Assembly (NCBI RefSeq): GCF_024349785.1
Contig: NZ_AP018817.1
Location: forward strand, 1,953,501 to 2,017,500
Direction of reading: 5' to 3'
DNA: 64,000 nucleotides
Source: Sphingomonas bisphenolicum
GTDB lineage: Bacteria > Pseudomonadota > Alphaproteobacteria > Sphingomonadales > Sphingomonadaceae
Position 1 is the first letter of the stretch. The number at the start of each line of letters is the position of its first letter. The notes beneath the pieces are model-generated. The model did not search any database, was not told where the DNA came from, and saw only the letters and a list, made by a program, of their open reading frames with translations. The translations under genes and the position numbers were made by a program. This document shows, in pieces, positions 17,625-27,895 of this stretch.

Positions 17625-19960
17625 CTAGAATTCGAAGCGGACCTCGGCGCCGTACGTCCGCGGGACCCCGGGTAGGACACTCTGCACGCCCAGCACTGCT
17701 CCCAGGGCGAAGCCGCCGACGATGTATTTCTCGTTCGTCAGGTTCTTCACGTAGGTCGCGACGGAGACGTTGCTGCCCTGGATTTTCTTCCATTCCAGCC
17801 GGGCATTGGCGAGCGTGTAGCCCTTGACCTCCGTTCCCGGCAGGATCGAGGCGTTGAGGTTGGAGTAATAATATTTGCTCTGGGAATAGAGGTCGCCGCG
17901 CAGCGCGATTTCGCCGCCATCGCCGGCGAGCGGGAAGGACGCGCTGAAGAAGGCTGAACCCGAATATTTGGGCGTGTCGGCATAAGGGCCGAAACCGAAT
18001 TGCCCGCTTCCGACATTCGCGATCGGATTCGTGTAGCGGGCATCGGTGTAGGAGAAGACGCCCCCGACCTGCAGCCAGTCGGCCAACTGAATCGAGCCTT
18101 CGACTTCGGCGCCGCTGACGCGTGCCTTCTTCACATTGCCCGAGACCGCGCTGACATCGATGTAGACCGCCCGGATCACATTCTTGATATACTGGTCGAA
18201 CAGCGCAACATTCAGGCTCGCCCGTCGACCTCCGACATAGCCCTGAAACTTCGCGCCCAGCTCGAAATCGTAGGTGGTTTCTGGCTCATACTGATTTGCG
18301 AGCGAGACGCCGTTTACCACGGTGAAGGCAGTGCCGTTGAACCCGCCAGTGCGCCAACTGCCACGCTGGGACGCATAGACCATCAGCGACGGCGTCACCT
18401 TGTAGTCGATGCTCAGGTTCCAGCTTGGTTTCGATACTTTGAGCTCGGCCGGACCAACGCCCAGAATCGCGTTGATGTCGCCAGCCAAAGGCTTGTATTT
18501 CGCCAGCTCCCAGGTGTAGCGCGCGCCTGCCGTGAAGTTCAGGTCAGGCGCCAGCTCATAGGAAGCCTGCCCGAACAACGCCTTCGAATAGTTATCAAAC
18601 TGGAATGTGCGCAGGATATAAACGGCATCGGGCGTGTCGGAGAAAATCCCCAAAGGCTGGTTTTGGCGGTTCATGCCGTGGAAAAAATAGGCGCCAAGGA
18701 TATAATCCAGCTTACCGTCGAGCGCCTTGCCCTGAAGCTGCAATTCGTTCGATATCTGATCGTCGGTATAGGTGTATCCGAGCGAATTATCGGGATAGAA
18801 GCCCACGATCAGCGGGGTGAACGGCAGGCCGTCGACATCCGTTTTGTCGTTGGACTTCACATAATTATAGCCTGCGATGTTCTTGATCGTCAGATCATCG
18901 GACAGGTCATAGGTCGTGGTGTTGACGACCATATACTGGTTCGCTCGGTGCCCGGCGTCCGTATTGGTATAGGTATCGTAAAAGCCGGAATTCTTGGTTT
19001 TCTCGATATAGTCGTCCAGCGAGCTGAAGGCGTTGGCGACCAGCGGGTAGGTGATCTGAACGCCCGGCTGATACACAGCCGCAGTCGGTAGTGCAGGCGA
19101 GAGCAGGAAGCCGTTATTGACCTCGCCGACCTTGAAGATCCGATCTGCCTTTAGCGACGTGCTGCGCCCGCGGTAACGGCCATATTGGAAAAGAGTCGTG
19201 TTGGTCAGTTTATCAGACAGTTCCAGCCGCAAGGAAGGCCGGATCGTGAGATTGTCGAGCGAACCATGCTTGATGTTCAGCAGAAGGTTTCTCTGGAAGC
19301 CATCCCGCTTGTTATACTGGGCTGCCAGGCGGAAGGCTCCAAAATCGCCGAGAGGGACATTTACAGCGCCTTCGATCCGACGATCGTTGTAGTTACCGTA
19401 GGCAACTTCGCCATAGCCCTCGAACGCGCCCATCTTGGGTGCTGCGGACTGATACAGCACCGCGCCGCCCGTGGCGTTTCTGCCGAACAAAGTCCCTTGC
19501 GGTCCCTTGATGACCTGGATGCTCTCCAGGTCGAAGAAGGAGGATGCAGACGACCCCTGGGTATTGAACTCGTTGAAATAGATAAGGACGGCAGGCGAGG
19601 CGAAAGAGAAAGCGTCGATCGACTGACCGCGAAGGGAAAAGTTGGTCTGGTTGGAAGATCCCGTCTGACGCACCGTCAGGCCGGCCGTAGCCGACTGGAG
19701 GTCCGCTTCGGTGAGGATGCCTCGATCGTTGATCGCCTGATTGCCGAACGCTTCGACCGCGACAGGCACGTCCGAGAGCTTTTCCTCGCGTCGTCGCGCA
19801 GTGACCACAATATCTTGAGCTGCCGACGGGGAGACAGCGCGTTCAGCGGCGCCTGTGGATCGGCAGGATTAGCGTCCTGTGCGTGAGCAACGACGCTGGG
19901 CAGCCATGCGGCTGAAGCGCACAGCATAAATCGATAAGCACAATGCTTCATGACATCCAT
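17625..19960 (-). pseudogene. TonB-dependent receptor with N-terminal frameshift
   Basis: An outer-membrane receptor of about 778 residues if the frame is restored. The plug begins DIVVTARRREEKLSDVPV, VIKGPQGTLFGRNATGGA is typical, and it ends in a C-terminal phenylalanine strand. The signal peptide (start 19960 or 19951; MLCASAAWLPSVVAHAQ) is in a different frame from the rest. The switch must fall near 19826-19860, probably at the four-base G run at 19828-19831. Without correction the mature receptor lacks a secretion signal. It could be a real mutation or a sequence error. It probably served uptake of the substrate. Confidence 0.8.
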
Positions 19961-20433
19961 CCCCTAAGATGATTGCTTATTTATTCTTTTATAAAATCTG
20001 CGTATTTTTTGCGCAGTTATCGAACGGAGATTTTTATAAATCGCCGACTTATTAGTTTTTCTAATTTAACTTCCACAGGCAGAGATTCGACTATCTTCTG
20101 GGCTTGCCTGATGCTTTGGATATGCCTAGCCTGAATTACTGTCAAGTGACTTAAATTTGTAGGGGGAGCGCCTCAAAGGGTTCGGTTGAAGCGCCGGTAC
20201 GATTAGCCACAAAGGGCGGAATTCCGCGCGGGTGAACGCTTGCGATAGGCGCGGAGGATCGTTTAAACCTCTGCCAAACCGACATCATCGTCGGTCATTG
20301 ATATGGGAGGAGGCGGCATCCACGGTTCAGCGGAGCTGATGCGGGCGTGAGTCGTACGCCGCGATCAGCAATGGGCGGTGCGAACTGGTCGCCTCGTTCC
20401 ATGGTTCGAAGCTTTAAGGGAAGCTGGTCTTGA
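19961..20433. other. Divergent intergenic region
   Basis: About 470 bp between the receptor and the TetR gene at 20434. The part next to the receptor (19975-20070) is AT-rich and probably holds its promoter. A short inverted repeat, CTGCG-N9-CGCAG, lies at 19998-20016. No gene was seen. Confidence 0.5.
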
Positions 20434-21066
20434 ATGGCGTATAAGACGAGTGAGATCACGAGGGAGCGGTTGATACGCTCAGGTGAATGGCTTTTGGCGC
20501 GGCGCGGTGTCGGGAGTGTGTCCGCACGCGAAGTCGCAAAACATGCGGAAATGAAAAACAACTTCTCCGTCTCCTATCACTTCGGCTCAATGGATGGGCT
20601 GATCCGCAATATCTTGCGCGATCGCGTCATCGGGCTGGAAGGCAGTCGACAAGAGCTGATCGACGCGGGCATCGCGAATGGAGAATTTTCTCTTAGATTT
20701 TGGCTGGAATGCCTTCTGCATCCGCAACTTCAGGCACGCGACAATGACGGCTATCACGCCTACGCCTCAATATTATGCCAGTATCTGCCTCACTATTATC
20801 CCAAAGGCTTTCCGTGGCAGGAGGACGGGAATGGCGATTTGACCCCTGCGTTCAATCGCATAGTCAAAGGGTTGCGCAGTTGTGTCCCGGATTTGCCCTC
20901 CGATATCTTCGACCGCCGCCTGACCAATGCCTCCTTGCTGTATCTGAACGTGCTGGTAGGTCTCTCGGGTGAACCATCGCTGGATGCGACAGGGAGTGAG
21001 CATTATCTCATTAAGGATGCGATCAGGCAAAGCATCGCAGTGCTGACGGCTGAGTGGATCGATTGA
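20434..21066 (+). CDS. TetR family transcriptional regulator
   Basis: A 210-residue regulator. The helix-turn-helix lies at about residues 10-55 (RSGEWLLARRGVGSVSAREV, then FSVSYHFGSMDGL). The C-terminal domain is long with no recognised ligand motif. It is divergent from the frameshifted TonB receptor, so it may control it. The start is an ATG at 20434 with AAGG-like bases upstream. Confidence 0.85.
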   Translation: MAYKTSEITRERLIRSGEWLLARRGVGSVSAREVAKHAEMKNNFSVSYHFGSMDGLIRNILRDRVIGLEGSRQELIDAGIANGEFSLRFWLECLLHPQLQARDNDGYHAYASILCQYLPHYYPKGFPWQEDGNGDLTPAFNRIVKGLRSCVPDLPSDIFDRRLTNASLLYLNVLVGLSGEPSLDATGSEHYLIKDAIRQSIAVLTAEWID

Positions 21067-21184
21067 CTGGCATTGAGCGGCTGAAGGGCCGGCTCCCATA
21101 AATGGAACCAGCCCTGCCAATACAAGGACATCATTCGATCGACCCCAAGCAGCTGAGGGCATGCCCTTGATCGGGCCGCCTTCG

Positions 21185-21961
21185 CTAGCGAACCGAAACC
21201 AGCCCGCCATCGACCGCAAGCATCTGGCCGGTAATGAAACGCGAAGCGTCGCTCGCGAGAAACACCAGTACAGGCGCCAGATCCTTGTCAGGGTCTCCGA
21301 ACTTTCCCCCAAGCGGAATGGCAGTTTGGACCTCATGGTCATGTCGTGCGAGCGCTTCCTGCGACAAAGCGTCCCGGAATTTCTGATACATGGGCGTGAC
21401 GACATAGGGGAGTATCGCGTTGACCCGGATCCCGTCCGGTCCCCACTGTCGGGCAACCGATCGTGTCCACGTGTGGACGGCGCCCTTGGTCGCGCCATAG
21501 ACAGCATTGTCCGGCTCGCCCGTCAGACCTGACTCCGAACCGAAGTTTATGATCGCCCCATTACCGCTAGGCTTCATCGCGAGATAGGCGGCGCCATTCG
21601 TATTCATGGTGCCCAGAACATTTATGTCGAACAGGCGGCGGTATGCGGCTTCGTCGACCTGGATGACGTCAACGAACGATTGCACGCCTGCGACATTTAC
21701 CATCACGTCCAGACCGCCCAACCGCGCAGTAGCTTCTTCAAAAGCCTTGTCTACCGCGCTGCGGTTCGTGACATCGAGCAGTTGAAAGGTCGCTTGACCT
21801 GGCCCGTGCTCACTCGCCTCAGCCGCCGTTCGATGTCCGAGTTCCTCCTGCAGGTCCATTGCGACGGTCGTTGCGCCGGCGGCGACGTAGGCCCGCACGA
21901 TCGCTGCACCGATCCCCTGTGCGCCGCCAGTGACGATTATCTTCTTGCCAGCGAGGTCCAT
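21185..21961 (-). CDS. Short-chain dehydrogenase/reductase
   Basis: A 258-residue classical [31 protein letters not shown] in place of [13 protein letters not shown] with the catalytic Y and K, and [13 protein letters not shown] at the end. The N-to-V change in the NNAG motif is a mild variation. It sits downstream of the LLM monooxygenase gene at 22206 on the same strand. Confidence 0.87.
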   Translation of the reverse strand: MDLAGKKIIVTGGAQGIGAAIVRAYVAAGATTVAMDLQEELGHRTAAEASEHGPGQATFQLLDVTNRSAVDKAFEEATARLGGLDVMVNVAGVQSFVDVIQVDEAAYRRLFDINVLGTMNTNGAAYLAMKPSGNGAIINFGSESGLTGEPDNAVYGATKGAVHTWTRSVARQWGPDGIRVNAILPYVVTPMYQKFRDALSQEALARHDHEVQTAIPLGGKFGDPDKDLAPVLVFLASDASRFITGQMLAVDGGLVSVR

Positions 21962-22205
21962 TCCAAAACTCCTGATTAAGTCCGCGATGGGCGGGAGAGG
22001 GTAGTCAAAGCTCTGTCCCGCGCCGACGAGAGACGGTCGGCGCGAGATAGGTTTTTCGTCTGCCTCGAAGCCCGTCAGTCCGACCCGCTGGTTCCGCGTC
22101 GCGCGTTGGGTTTACCAGCGGAACGGTTCTGCAAATCTGGACGAAGAGGTTCGAAAGCTGCATCAAGAGCGGTGGACGCCGTCTTCTTGATGGAGATGTC
22201 ATGCG

Positions 22206-23303
22206 TCAGGCAGGAACAGACGCTCCCACTTTTGGCATGACCTCTTGCGCAAAGCGCTGGAGCGACTCATTTGCGGGGGCCATGTCGTCAATATTGTCAT
22301 GCGAATTGATGCACAGCATGCCCCATGGCCCGACCTTGTCGACAAGAGCCTCGATCTTCTGTGTCACGGTTTCGCTCGAACCGCAGAGCCACACGTGCTC
22401 GGCAAGGAAATCCATGTCGACTTCATCTGCGCTGATATCGACCCCAGAATCCTTGATGATCCCGTCGAGCAGCTTGAACTTCTTGTAGATCGGCAGGAGA
22501 TAATGCTCCCAGCTGTAGCCAAGGCCGCCTGAGATCGCTCGGCGCTTCGCTTCCGCATCAGTATCCGCGACGAACACCTCGCGACAGACGCGAAGCCGCT
22601 CCCGTTCCGGCGTAAAGCCCGCTTCTCGCATGGCGGTCGACCAGGTTTCCCAGTGCGAAATCATTTGATCGACACCACCAAAAAACGAGATCGGGCTGTA
22701 ATTGCGCTCACCGGCGAACTTCATCGAGTTCGAATTGGCCGAGAGCGCGGTGACGGCGATTTCGAACGGCGACTCTTTCCATAATCCGTTCTTGGCGATG
22801 GTCACGTCATAGCCGGGCATATCGCCAGGACCAGGAAATCCTGCTCTGTAGAAATCACCTGCGAAGCGGAACGGCTCTTCCTGCCAGACCTTCTCCATGA
22901 TCGTGAGCGCCTCAATCTGCCGTGCGGGCAATTGCGACAGATTCTCGAAGCCGTGCAGGATCGCGTCGGTATGGTGACCGCCTGGGCCGACGCCGAGATA
23001 GTAACGTCCTTCGAGCACCTGACTGAGCCAACCGATGCGGATCGCGAGCGTTGCAGGGTCGTGGTAAGGGAGAAGGTGCGCCATCGGCGCGAACCGAAGC
23101 TTTTCCGTTACCATCGCGGCAGATGCGATGATCGCCTCGGGCATGGGAATGTTTTCCAGGGCGAGAGTGTAATGCTCGCCCACCAGAAAGTCAGAAAATC
23201 CCGCCTTGTCGCATATCTGCGCCAGCTCGATGGACCAATCGAAGATCTGCTTCGGGGTCCGCTGAGGCTGGTTGTAGGGGGTGTGAAACAATCCGCACTT
23301 CAT
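22206..23303 (-). CDS. LLM-class flavin monooxygenase, diketocamphane-monooxygenase-like
   Basis: A 365-residue paralogue of the proteins at 15640 and 32913, sharing FAPMAHLLPYHDPATLAIRIGW, GPGGHHTDAILHGF and the FAGERNYSPISFFGG signature. It is an FMNH2-dependent type II Baeyer-Villiger enzyme by family. The start at 23303 (MKCGLFHTPYN) has AGGAGA 8 nt upstream. The GTCAAC-type operator at 23430-23447 lies about 127 bp before the start. Confidence 0.88.
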   Translation of the reverse strand: MKCGLFHTPYNQPQRTPKQIFDWSIELAQICDKAGFSDFLVGEHYTLALENIPMPEAIIASAAMVTEKLRFAPMAHLLPYHDPATLAIRIGWLSQVLEGRYYLGVGPGGHHTDAILHGFENLSQLPARQIEALTIMEKVWQEEPFRFAGDFYRAGFPGPGDMPGYDVTIAKNGLWKESPFEIAVTALSANSNSMKFAGERNYSPISFFGGVDQMISHWETWSTAMREAGFTPERERLRVCREVFVADTDAEAKRRAISGGLGYSWEHYLLPIYKKFKLLDGIIKDSGVDISADEVDMDFLAEHVWLCGSSETVTQKIEALVDKVGPWGMLCINSHDNIDDMAPANESLQRFAQEVMPKVGASVPA

Positions 23304-23429
23304 CACGCATCTCTCCTGTGCCGGGGGCCTGACGCGCATGGAAAGCAGACGTCAGGGCAGGGTTATGGGCAGCCTTTCACAGCAGCTCTCGTCGTTACCG
23401 GACATAAATGACCGCTTATTAAGCGATTC

Positions 23430-23447
23430 GTCAACGCCAATGTTGAT
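23430..23447. promoter_or_regulatory. GTCAAC-N6-GTTGAT operator site 1
   Basis: One of seven copies of an 18-bp palindrome with a constant 6-nt spacer (here GCCAAT). It lies in the gap after the TetR gene (stop at 23451) and upstream of the LLM monooxygenase (start 23303), so it probably controls that gene. Confidence 0.7.
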
Positions 23448-23450
23448 GAT

Positions 23451-24029
23451 TTATTTTTTCCGCGCGGCCGTGGGTGGCTGCAGCCCTTCCATGACGAGGC
23501 GCAGGGCGCGATCGAATTCGCGATCGCGGTCGTCCTGATCCCATTCCGTCGCGCCGGCCGCCAGCATCATGGTGAGGCGGTGAACTTCGGTGATAGCGAA
23601 GTCGGATCGAATAAGACCGGCACGCTGGGCGCGTGCGATCGGAACGGAGCAGACCCCCTCCATGCGAGCGCGCAGCACGGCGATTGCCTGGCGACCTTCG
23701 GCGCCATGCTGGATGGCTACTGCGTTGGCCAGCGCTGCGTAATCGGTGCGGCTCTCGCACATCTTCCTGACCATCAGGAGAAAGGTGTCGGGCCGGTCGT
23801 GATGTTCGTCCGCTATTGCCGCGACATCCTCGATGCGACGTTCCATAACCGCAAGAGCGAGCGCGTATCGATCGGCAAAATTCCGGTAGAGCGTAGTACG
23901 GCCGACGGAAGCCTCCGCAGCGATCGCATCAAGCGCCACGGCATATCCGTGCCTCGCGAATATCGTCGCCGCCGCTGCGATAATCCGCTCACGCCGATCT
24001 TTGGCATCTCTGCGCACACCCAATTCCAT
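23451..24029 (-). CDS. TetR family transcriptional regulator
   Basis: A 192-residue regulator with a clear HTH (ERIIAAAATIFARHGY, then LDAIAAEASVGRTTLYRNF). The ATG at 24029 is chosen over an upstream in-frame start because the sequence from MELGVRRDAKDRRE fits the family and a 16-bp palindrome lies just upstream. The gene precedes the LLM monooxygenase on the same strand with about 150 bp between starts and stops. Confidence 0.87.
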   Translation of the reverse strand: MELGVRRDAKDRRERIIAAAATIFARHGYAVALDAIAAEASVGRTTLYRNFADRYALALAVMERRIEDVAAIADEHHDRPDTFLLMVRKMCESRTDYAALANAVAIQHGAEGRQAIAVLRARMEGVCSVPIARAQRAGLIRSDFAITEVHRLTMMLAAGATEWDQDDRDREFDRALRLVMEGLQPPTAARKK

Positions 24030-24039
24030 TCGTCTTATC

Positions 24040-24055
24040 CGGACAATATTGTCCG
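24040..24055. promoter_or_regulatory. Perfect 16-bp palindrome, probable autoregulatory operator
   Basis: CGGACAATATTGTCCG begins 11 bp upstream of the TetR start at 24029. The symmetry and position suggest a site where this repressor blocks its own promoter. No second copy was noticed in the window. Confidence 0.6.
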
Positions 24056-24165
24056 TAACCGTTCCAGTTGCTTCTAACCAGCCTAATCGAAAGGGGTTTG
24101 GCGGTCGAAAATCCCTTCTTGCGTTTGCTGGCACGATGTCTGGATCGGAAGAGAGCCGCGACGGC

Positions 24166-24870
24166 CTAGCGGTCGCCCGTCTCGAGGGACCGATGTATGT
24201 TGGTCATAAAAGCCTTGATCCGAAGAAGGCCGAAGAAATCGAGCATTAGTGGCAGAGCTATCTGGAGCATCCTGGCGGCATCTTCTTCACTGATCGCGCC
24301 ATCCGACCCGCTGAAGAATATCGATGCCTCATGCCGGGCGACCAGTTCCGCGGCTTCGCGATAGAAGCTGATATTTTCCGGAGGGAAGCCCTGCTCCTCG
24401 ACAAATCCCGCTTCCCGTATCTTTCCCCATATTTCCACAAGTCGCGCATCGGTCAGGCTGAGGCTGCAACCGCTCTCGGTCGGCAAAAGCGTCAGCATAC
24501 CCATGGCCTCGAACGCACGGGCATCGCGTTCGGCGCGGGGATAGCGCTCGCAAAGGCTTTGCAAAGAGACCGATGTCGGATGCTCCAGTCCGAAAGAGCG
24601 TGACAGCAAAGCCTCCAGGTGACTGTAAGCCGATGCGGGACCTGGGCGTTCGAGCGCTTCCCCCGACAGGGCGGATCTGATCTCCTTGAGCGTCATGCGC
24701 GAAGTCTGTTGCAAATGCCTGATCGTGGCGATGCCGCTGACGTGACCCTCGTCATATTCCGCAGCATTGCGCGCTGGGCGCTGTGGCTCGGGCAGCAGGC
24801 CTTCACGGATCATGATCCGTATGACCTCGCGATCAACACCGGTCCGCTCTTCTAGTTCGCGCATCTTCAT
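24166..24870 (-). CDS. MerR family transcriptional regulator
   Basis: A 234-residue protein whose first 70 residues form a MerR-type winged helix: MRELEERTGVDREVIRIMIREGLL, then HVSGIATIRHLQQTSRMTLKEI. The C-terminal half is alpha-helical with no cysteine pattern for metal sensing, so an organic effector is likely. It is divergent from the P450-ferredoxin pair; the gap holds operator site 2. Confidence 0.8.
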   Translation of the reverse strand: MKMRELEERTGVDREVIRIMIREGLLPEPQRPARNAAEYDEGHVSGIATIRHLQQTSRMTLKEIRSALSGEALERPGPASAYSHLEALLSRSFGLEHPTSVSLQSLCERYPRAERDARAFEAMGMLTLLPTESGCSLSLTDARLVEIWGKIREAGFVEEQGFPPENISFYREAAELVARHEASIFFSGSDGAISEEDAARMLQIALPLMLDFFGLLRIKAFMTNIHRSLETGDR

Positions 24871-24915
24871 GTCGACTACCTAAGCGCGTGACCGCGTTCG
24901 GCGCAAATGTTTCGG

Positions 24916-24933
24916 ATCAACGCCAGCGTTGAA
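24916..24933. promoter_or_regulatory. ATCAAC-N6-GTTGAA operator site 2
   Basis: A variant of the 18-bp palindrome (spacer GCCAGC), in the divergent gap between the MerR gene and the P450 gene. It is 85 bp from the proposed P450 start. The outermost bases deviate from the G...C of the other sites, but the TCAAC/GTTGA core and spacing are kept. Confidence 0.6.
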
Positions 24934-25017
24934 ACTTCTTGCGCGGCATTTTTCGTGCGTGTAAAGAACACGCATGGCCCGGGAACGGCTGGGCATGTTG
25001 AGATAAGGAGAGCGATC

Positions 25018-26280
25018 TTGGCTACGATGCCTGAACATGTCCCTGAAACGATGTCGCGCGCCCGCGCTCCCCGCCCGGAGCATATTCCCGAGCAATATGT
25101 GCATGAAATCGACATGTATGCGCTCGAAGGCATCGAGCAGGGCTATCATGAGGCGTGGAAGAATATCCCCAAGCCCGACATGCCAGATCTCATCTGGACC
25201 CCCTTTACCGGCGGTCACTGGATCGCGACCAATGGGGATACCGTCCGCGAGGTCTACAGTGATCCTACCCGCTTCTCGAGCGAGGTCATTTTCCTGCCGA
25301 AGGAAGCTGGCGAAAAATATGAGATGGTCCCGACCCGCATGGACCCGCCCGAGCATACGCCTTACCGCAAGGCGCTCGACAAGGGCTTGAGCCTCGCCCA
25401 GATTCGCAAGGTTGAATCGAAAGTGCGCGAGGTCGCGGTCGATCTCATCGACAGTTTCGTCAGCCGGGGCGAATGCGACTTCTCGGCCGAATATGCCAAT
25501 GTCTTCCCTGTAAGGGTCTTCATGGCGCTTGCAGACCTCCCCGAAAGCGACGTGCCTACGCTCAGCCGCTTCGCCAAGATGATGACGCGCCCGGAGGGCA
25601 ACACGCCCGAGGAAATGGCCAAGCATCTTGAGGAAGGCAATAAGGGCTTCTTCGCCTATGTCGAGCCGATCATCCAGGCCCGTCGAGGCAAGGAGGGCGA
25701 AGATCTGATCACCGTCATGGTGAATGCCGAGATCAACGGCGAGCGGATCACGCACGACAAGGCGCTCGGTCTCATTTCCCTGCTTCTGCTGGGTGGTCTC
25801 GATACGGTCGTGAACTTCCTCAGCTTCATGATGATTCACCTTGCGAAGAACCCGCAGGTCGTCGAGGAATTGCGCGCTGATCCGCTGAAGCTGATGCGCA
25901 GCGCGGAAGAGATGTTTCGGCGTTTTCCGGTGGTTTCCGAGGCACGCATGGTCGCGAAGGACCAGGATTTCCGTGGTATCGAACTCAAGCGGGGCGACAT
26001 GATCTTGCTGCCGACCGCATTGCATGGCCTGGACGACCAGTTGAACGACGATCCCTGGCGCATCAATCTCGAACGTCGCGGCATCTCGCACAGCACCTTC
26101 GGCGGTGGTCCTCATCGCTGCGCCGGCCTCCACCTTGCGCGCATGGAAGTGATCGTCACCATCGAGGAATGGCTCAAGCGCATTCCCACCTTCGCCATGA
26201 AGCCAGGAGCGCAGCCTATCTATCATTCCGGCATTGTTGCAGCTGTCGACAATGTCCCTCTTATCTGGTCGGAGCGCTGA
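25018..26280 (+). CDS. Cytochrome P450, CYP101 (P450cam)-like
   Basis: A 420-residue P450. The I-helix [12 protein letters not shown] (from 259) is the P450cam form with Asp and Thr present; the haem loop is [10 protein letters not shown] with Cys368. [19 protein letters not shown] also matches the camphor hydroxylase family. The start is uncertain: a TTG at 25018 has AAGGAG 7 nt upstream, while the ATG at 25027 is too far from it. The stop is 4 nt from the ferredoxin start, so the two are co-translated. Confidence 0.92.
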   Translation: MATMPEHVPETMSRARAPRPEHIPEQYVHEIDMYALEGIEQGYHEAWKNIPKPDMPDLIWTPFTGGHWIATNGDTVREVYSDPTRFSSEVIFLPKEAGEKYEMVPTRMDPPEHTPYRKALDKGLSLAQIRKVESKVREVAVDLIDSFVSRGECDFSAEYANVFPVRVFMALADLPESDVPTLSRFAKMMTRPEGNTPEEMAKHLEEGNKGFFAYVEPIIQARRGKEGEDLITVMVNAEINGERITHDKALGLISLLLLGGLDTVVNFLSFMMIHLAKNPQVVEELRADPLKLMRSAEEMFRRFPVVSEARMVAKDQDFRGIELKRGDMILLPTALHGLDDQLNDDPWRINLERRGISHSTFGGGPHRCAGLHLARMEVIVTIEEWLKRIPTFAMKPGAQPIYHSGIVAAVDNVPLIWSER

Positions 26281-26284
26281 ACTT

Positions 26285-26602
26285 ATGCCGAGTATCAATG
26301 TCATGACGCGAACGGGCGAGTCGCGCATAATCGAAGTGGTTGAAGGCATCAGCGTAATGGAAGCGGTGAGGGACGCCGGGATCGACGAGCTGCTGGCGCT
26401 ATGTGGCGGATGCTGTTCCTGCGCGACCTGCCATGTCTATGTGGCTGAGGAGTTTGAAGACCGGCTGCCCGCGCTCTCCGATGATGAAAACGACCTGTTG
26501 GACAGTTCCGATCACCGGAACGAGCGCTCGCGTCTGGCCTGTCAGCTCGTGGTCAATGCGGGCATGAACGGGATGGCGTTGACGATCGCGCCTGAAGACT
26601 GA
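26285..26602 (+). CDS. 2Fe-2S ferredoxin, putidaredoxin/adrenodoxin type
   Basis: A 105-residue ferredoxin. The cluster cysteines follow the C-x5-C-x2-C-x36-C pattern at C40, C46, C49 and C86; [10 protein letters not shown] is close to putidaredoxin. Two additional cysteines, C43 and C44, sit inside the cluster loop, which is unusual. It delivers electrons to the adjacent P450 and perhaps to the one at 14331. No ferredoxin reductase is encoded in the window. Confidence 0.93.
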   Translation: MPSINVMTRTGESRIIEVVEGISVMEAVRDAGIDELLALCGGCCSCATCHVYVAEEFEDRLPALSDDENDLLDSSDHRNERSRLACQLVVNAGMNGMALTIAPED

Positions 26603-26628
26603 CCTTACCCGATAGGACGACTAAACTG

Positions 26629-26656
26629 CGGAGCGCGCCCTACCGGTCGCGCTCCG
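26629..26656. terminator. Hairpin downstream of ferredoxin
   Basis: A perfect 9-bp stem, CGGAGCGCG / CGCGCTCCG, with a 10-nt loop, starting 27 nt after the ferredoxin stop. There is no T tract. It lies in the convergent gap with the RibB gene. Confidence 0.5.
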
Positions 26657-26721
26657 TACGTCGTTCGAGCAGTGTATGTTGGCTTATCGCGTCAGGTCAC
26701 CGGGCGCTGCATGCGCTTCAG

Positions 26722-26747
26722 GGGAATGCCGGCGAGCCGGCATTCCC
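26722..26747. terminator. Second hairpin in convergent gap
   Basis: GGGAATGCCGGC and its exact complement are separated by only 2 nt, giving a 12-bp near-continuous palindrome, 15 nt from the RibB stop on the other strand. It is a plausible bidirectional terminator without a T tract. Confidence 0.55.
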
Positions 26748-26761
26748 GATGGCGATACAAG

Positions 26762-27895
26762 TCAAGCCTGCGACTGCACCAGGCGCATGGCCGGCTCAAC
26801 AAGCGGTCGCTTGGCCACCACCTTCAGACCAAAGCCTTCCAGCGCAGTCATTTTCGTCGGGCTTGAGGTGAGAAGGATCATTTCTCCTACCCCCAGATCA
26901 AGCAACATCTGCGCTCCGATACCGTAGTCGCGATAGCCGTGCGTGTCGGAATAGGCTTTGCGGTTGCCCTTGATCCGCTCCGAAATCGATGACGGATTGG
27001 GATCGGATACGAACACCGCCACGGCTGGCCCGTCATACTCCGAAAGTGCAGCCAGTGCTGTCGGGACATAGTTGCGATGTGCTTCCCGCCAGCCCAGAAT
27101 ATCCGCCGTCAGATCCAGCTGATGCACGCGCACCAGCGTCGGTTTATCCTTCGTAGGCGAGCCCCGGACGAGCGCGACATGCTCGGCGCCGTCTATCTTG
27201 TTGCGATAGACGATCACCTGGAAGTCACCATGCCAACTCTCGAACGGCGCCTCAGCCACGCGCTCTACCAACGTCTCAAGACGTCGACGGTAGGCGATAA
27301 GGTCGGATATCGTCCCGACCTTCATCTTGTGTTCGCGAGCGAAGCGCAGAAGATCAGGCAAGCGACTCATCGTGCCGTCGTCATTCATGACCTCGCAAAT
27401 GACGCCAGCAGGCGTGAGGCCAGCCAGACGCGAGATATCGACGGCTGCCTCGGTATGGCCAGCGCGAACCAGCACGCCGCCGTCGCGGGCGGTAAGCGGG
27501 AACACATGTCCGGGCGAGACGATATCATGCGCCTGCTTGGAGGGGGCCACCGCTACGGCAATGGTATGAGCCCGGTCATGCGCCGAGATCCCGGTTGAAA
27601 CCCCTTCGCGGGCTTCGATCGAGACGGTGAACGCCGTACCATGACCGCTTTCGTTGCGGGTTGCCATCGGCCGCAGATCGAGTTGCTTGGCGCGTTCGTT
27701 TGTGATCGCCAGGCAGATCAGGCCACGGGCATGGGTCGCCATGAAGGTGATGATCCGCGGTGTCGCGAACTGCGCGGGAATGATGATGTCGCCTTCGTTT
27801 TCGCGATCCGGCGCATCCACGAGAATATAGGGAAGCCCGTTGCGCGCATCCTCGATGATCTCTTCGATCGGCGCAATTTCACCATAGTCAGTCAT
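26762..27895 (-). CDS. ribB: 3,4-dihydroxy-2-butanone-4-P synthase with degenerate RibA domain
   Basis: A 377-residue RibBA-shaped protein. The N-terminal RibB domain (1-200) keeps the acidic motif DRENEGD and [15 protein letters not shown], so it should make the four-carbon riboflavin precursor from ribulose 5-phosphate. In the RibA half, the loop that normally carries three zinc-binding cysteines reads [18 protein letters not shown], with none. GTP cyclohydrolase II activity is therefore unlikely; this matches the RibBX type. The ATG overlaps the stop of the DUF2889 gene. It probably boosts flavin supply for the flavoenzymes around it. Confidence 0.88.
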   Translation of the reverse strand: MTDYGEIAPIEEIIEDARNGLPYILVDAPDRENEGDIIIPAQFATPRIITFMATHARGLICLAITNERAKQLDLRPMATRNESGHGTAFTVSIEAREGVSTGISAHDRAHTIAVAVAPSKQAHDIVSPGHVFPLTARDGGVLVRAGHTEAAVDISRLAGLTPAGVICEVMNDDGTMSRLPDLLRFAREHKMKVGTISDLIAYRRRLETLVERVAEAPFESWHGDFQVIVYRNKIDGAEHVALVRGSPTKDKPTLVRVHQLDLTADILGWREAHRNYVPTALAALSEYDGPAVAVFVSDPNPSSISERIKGNRKAYSDTHGYRDYGIGAQMLLDLGVGEMILLTSSPTKMTALEGFGLKVVAKRPLVEPAMRLVQSQA

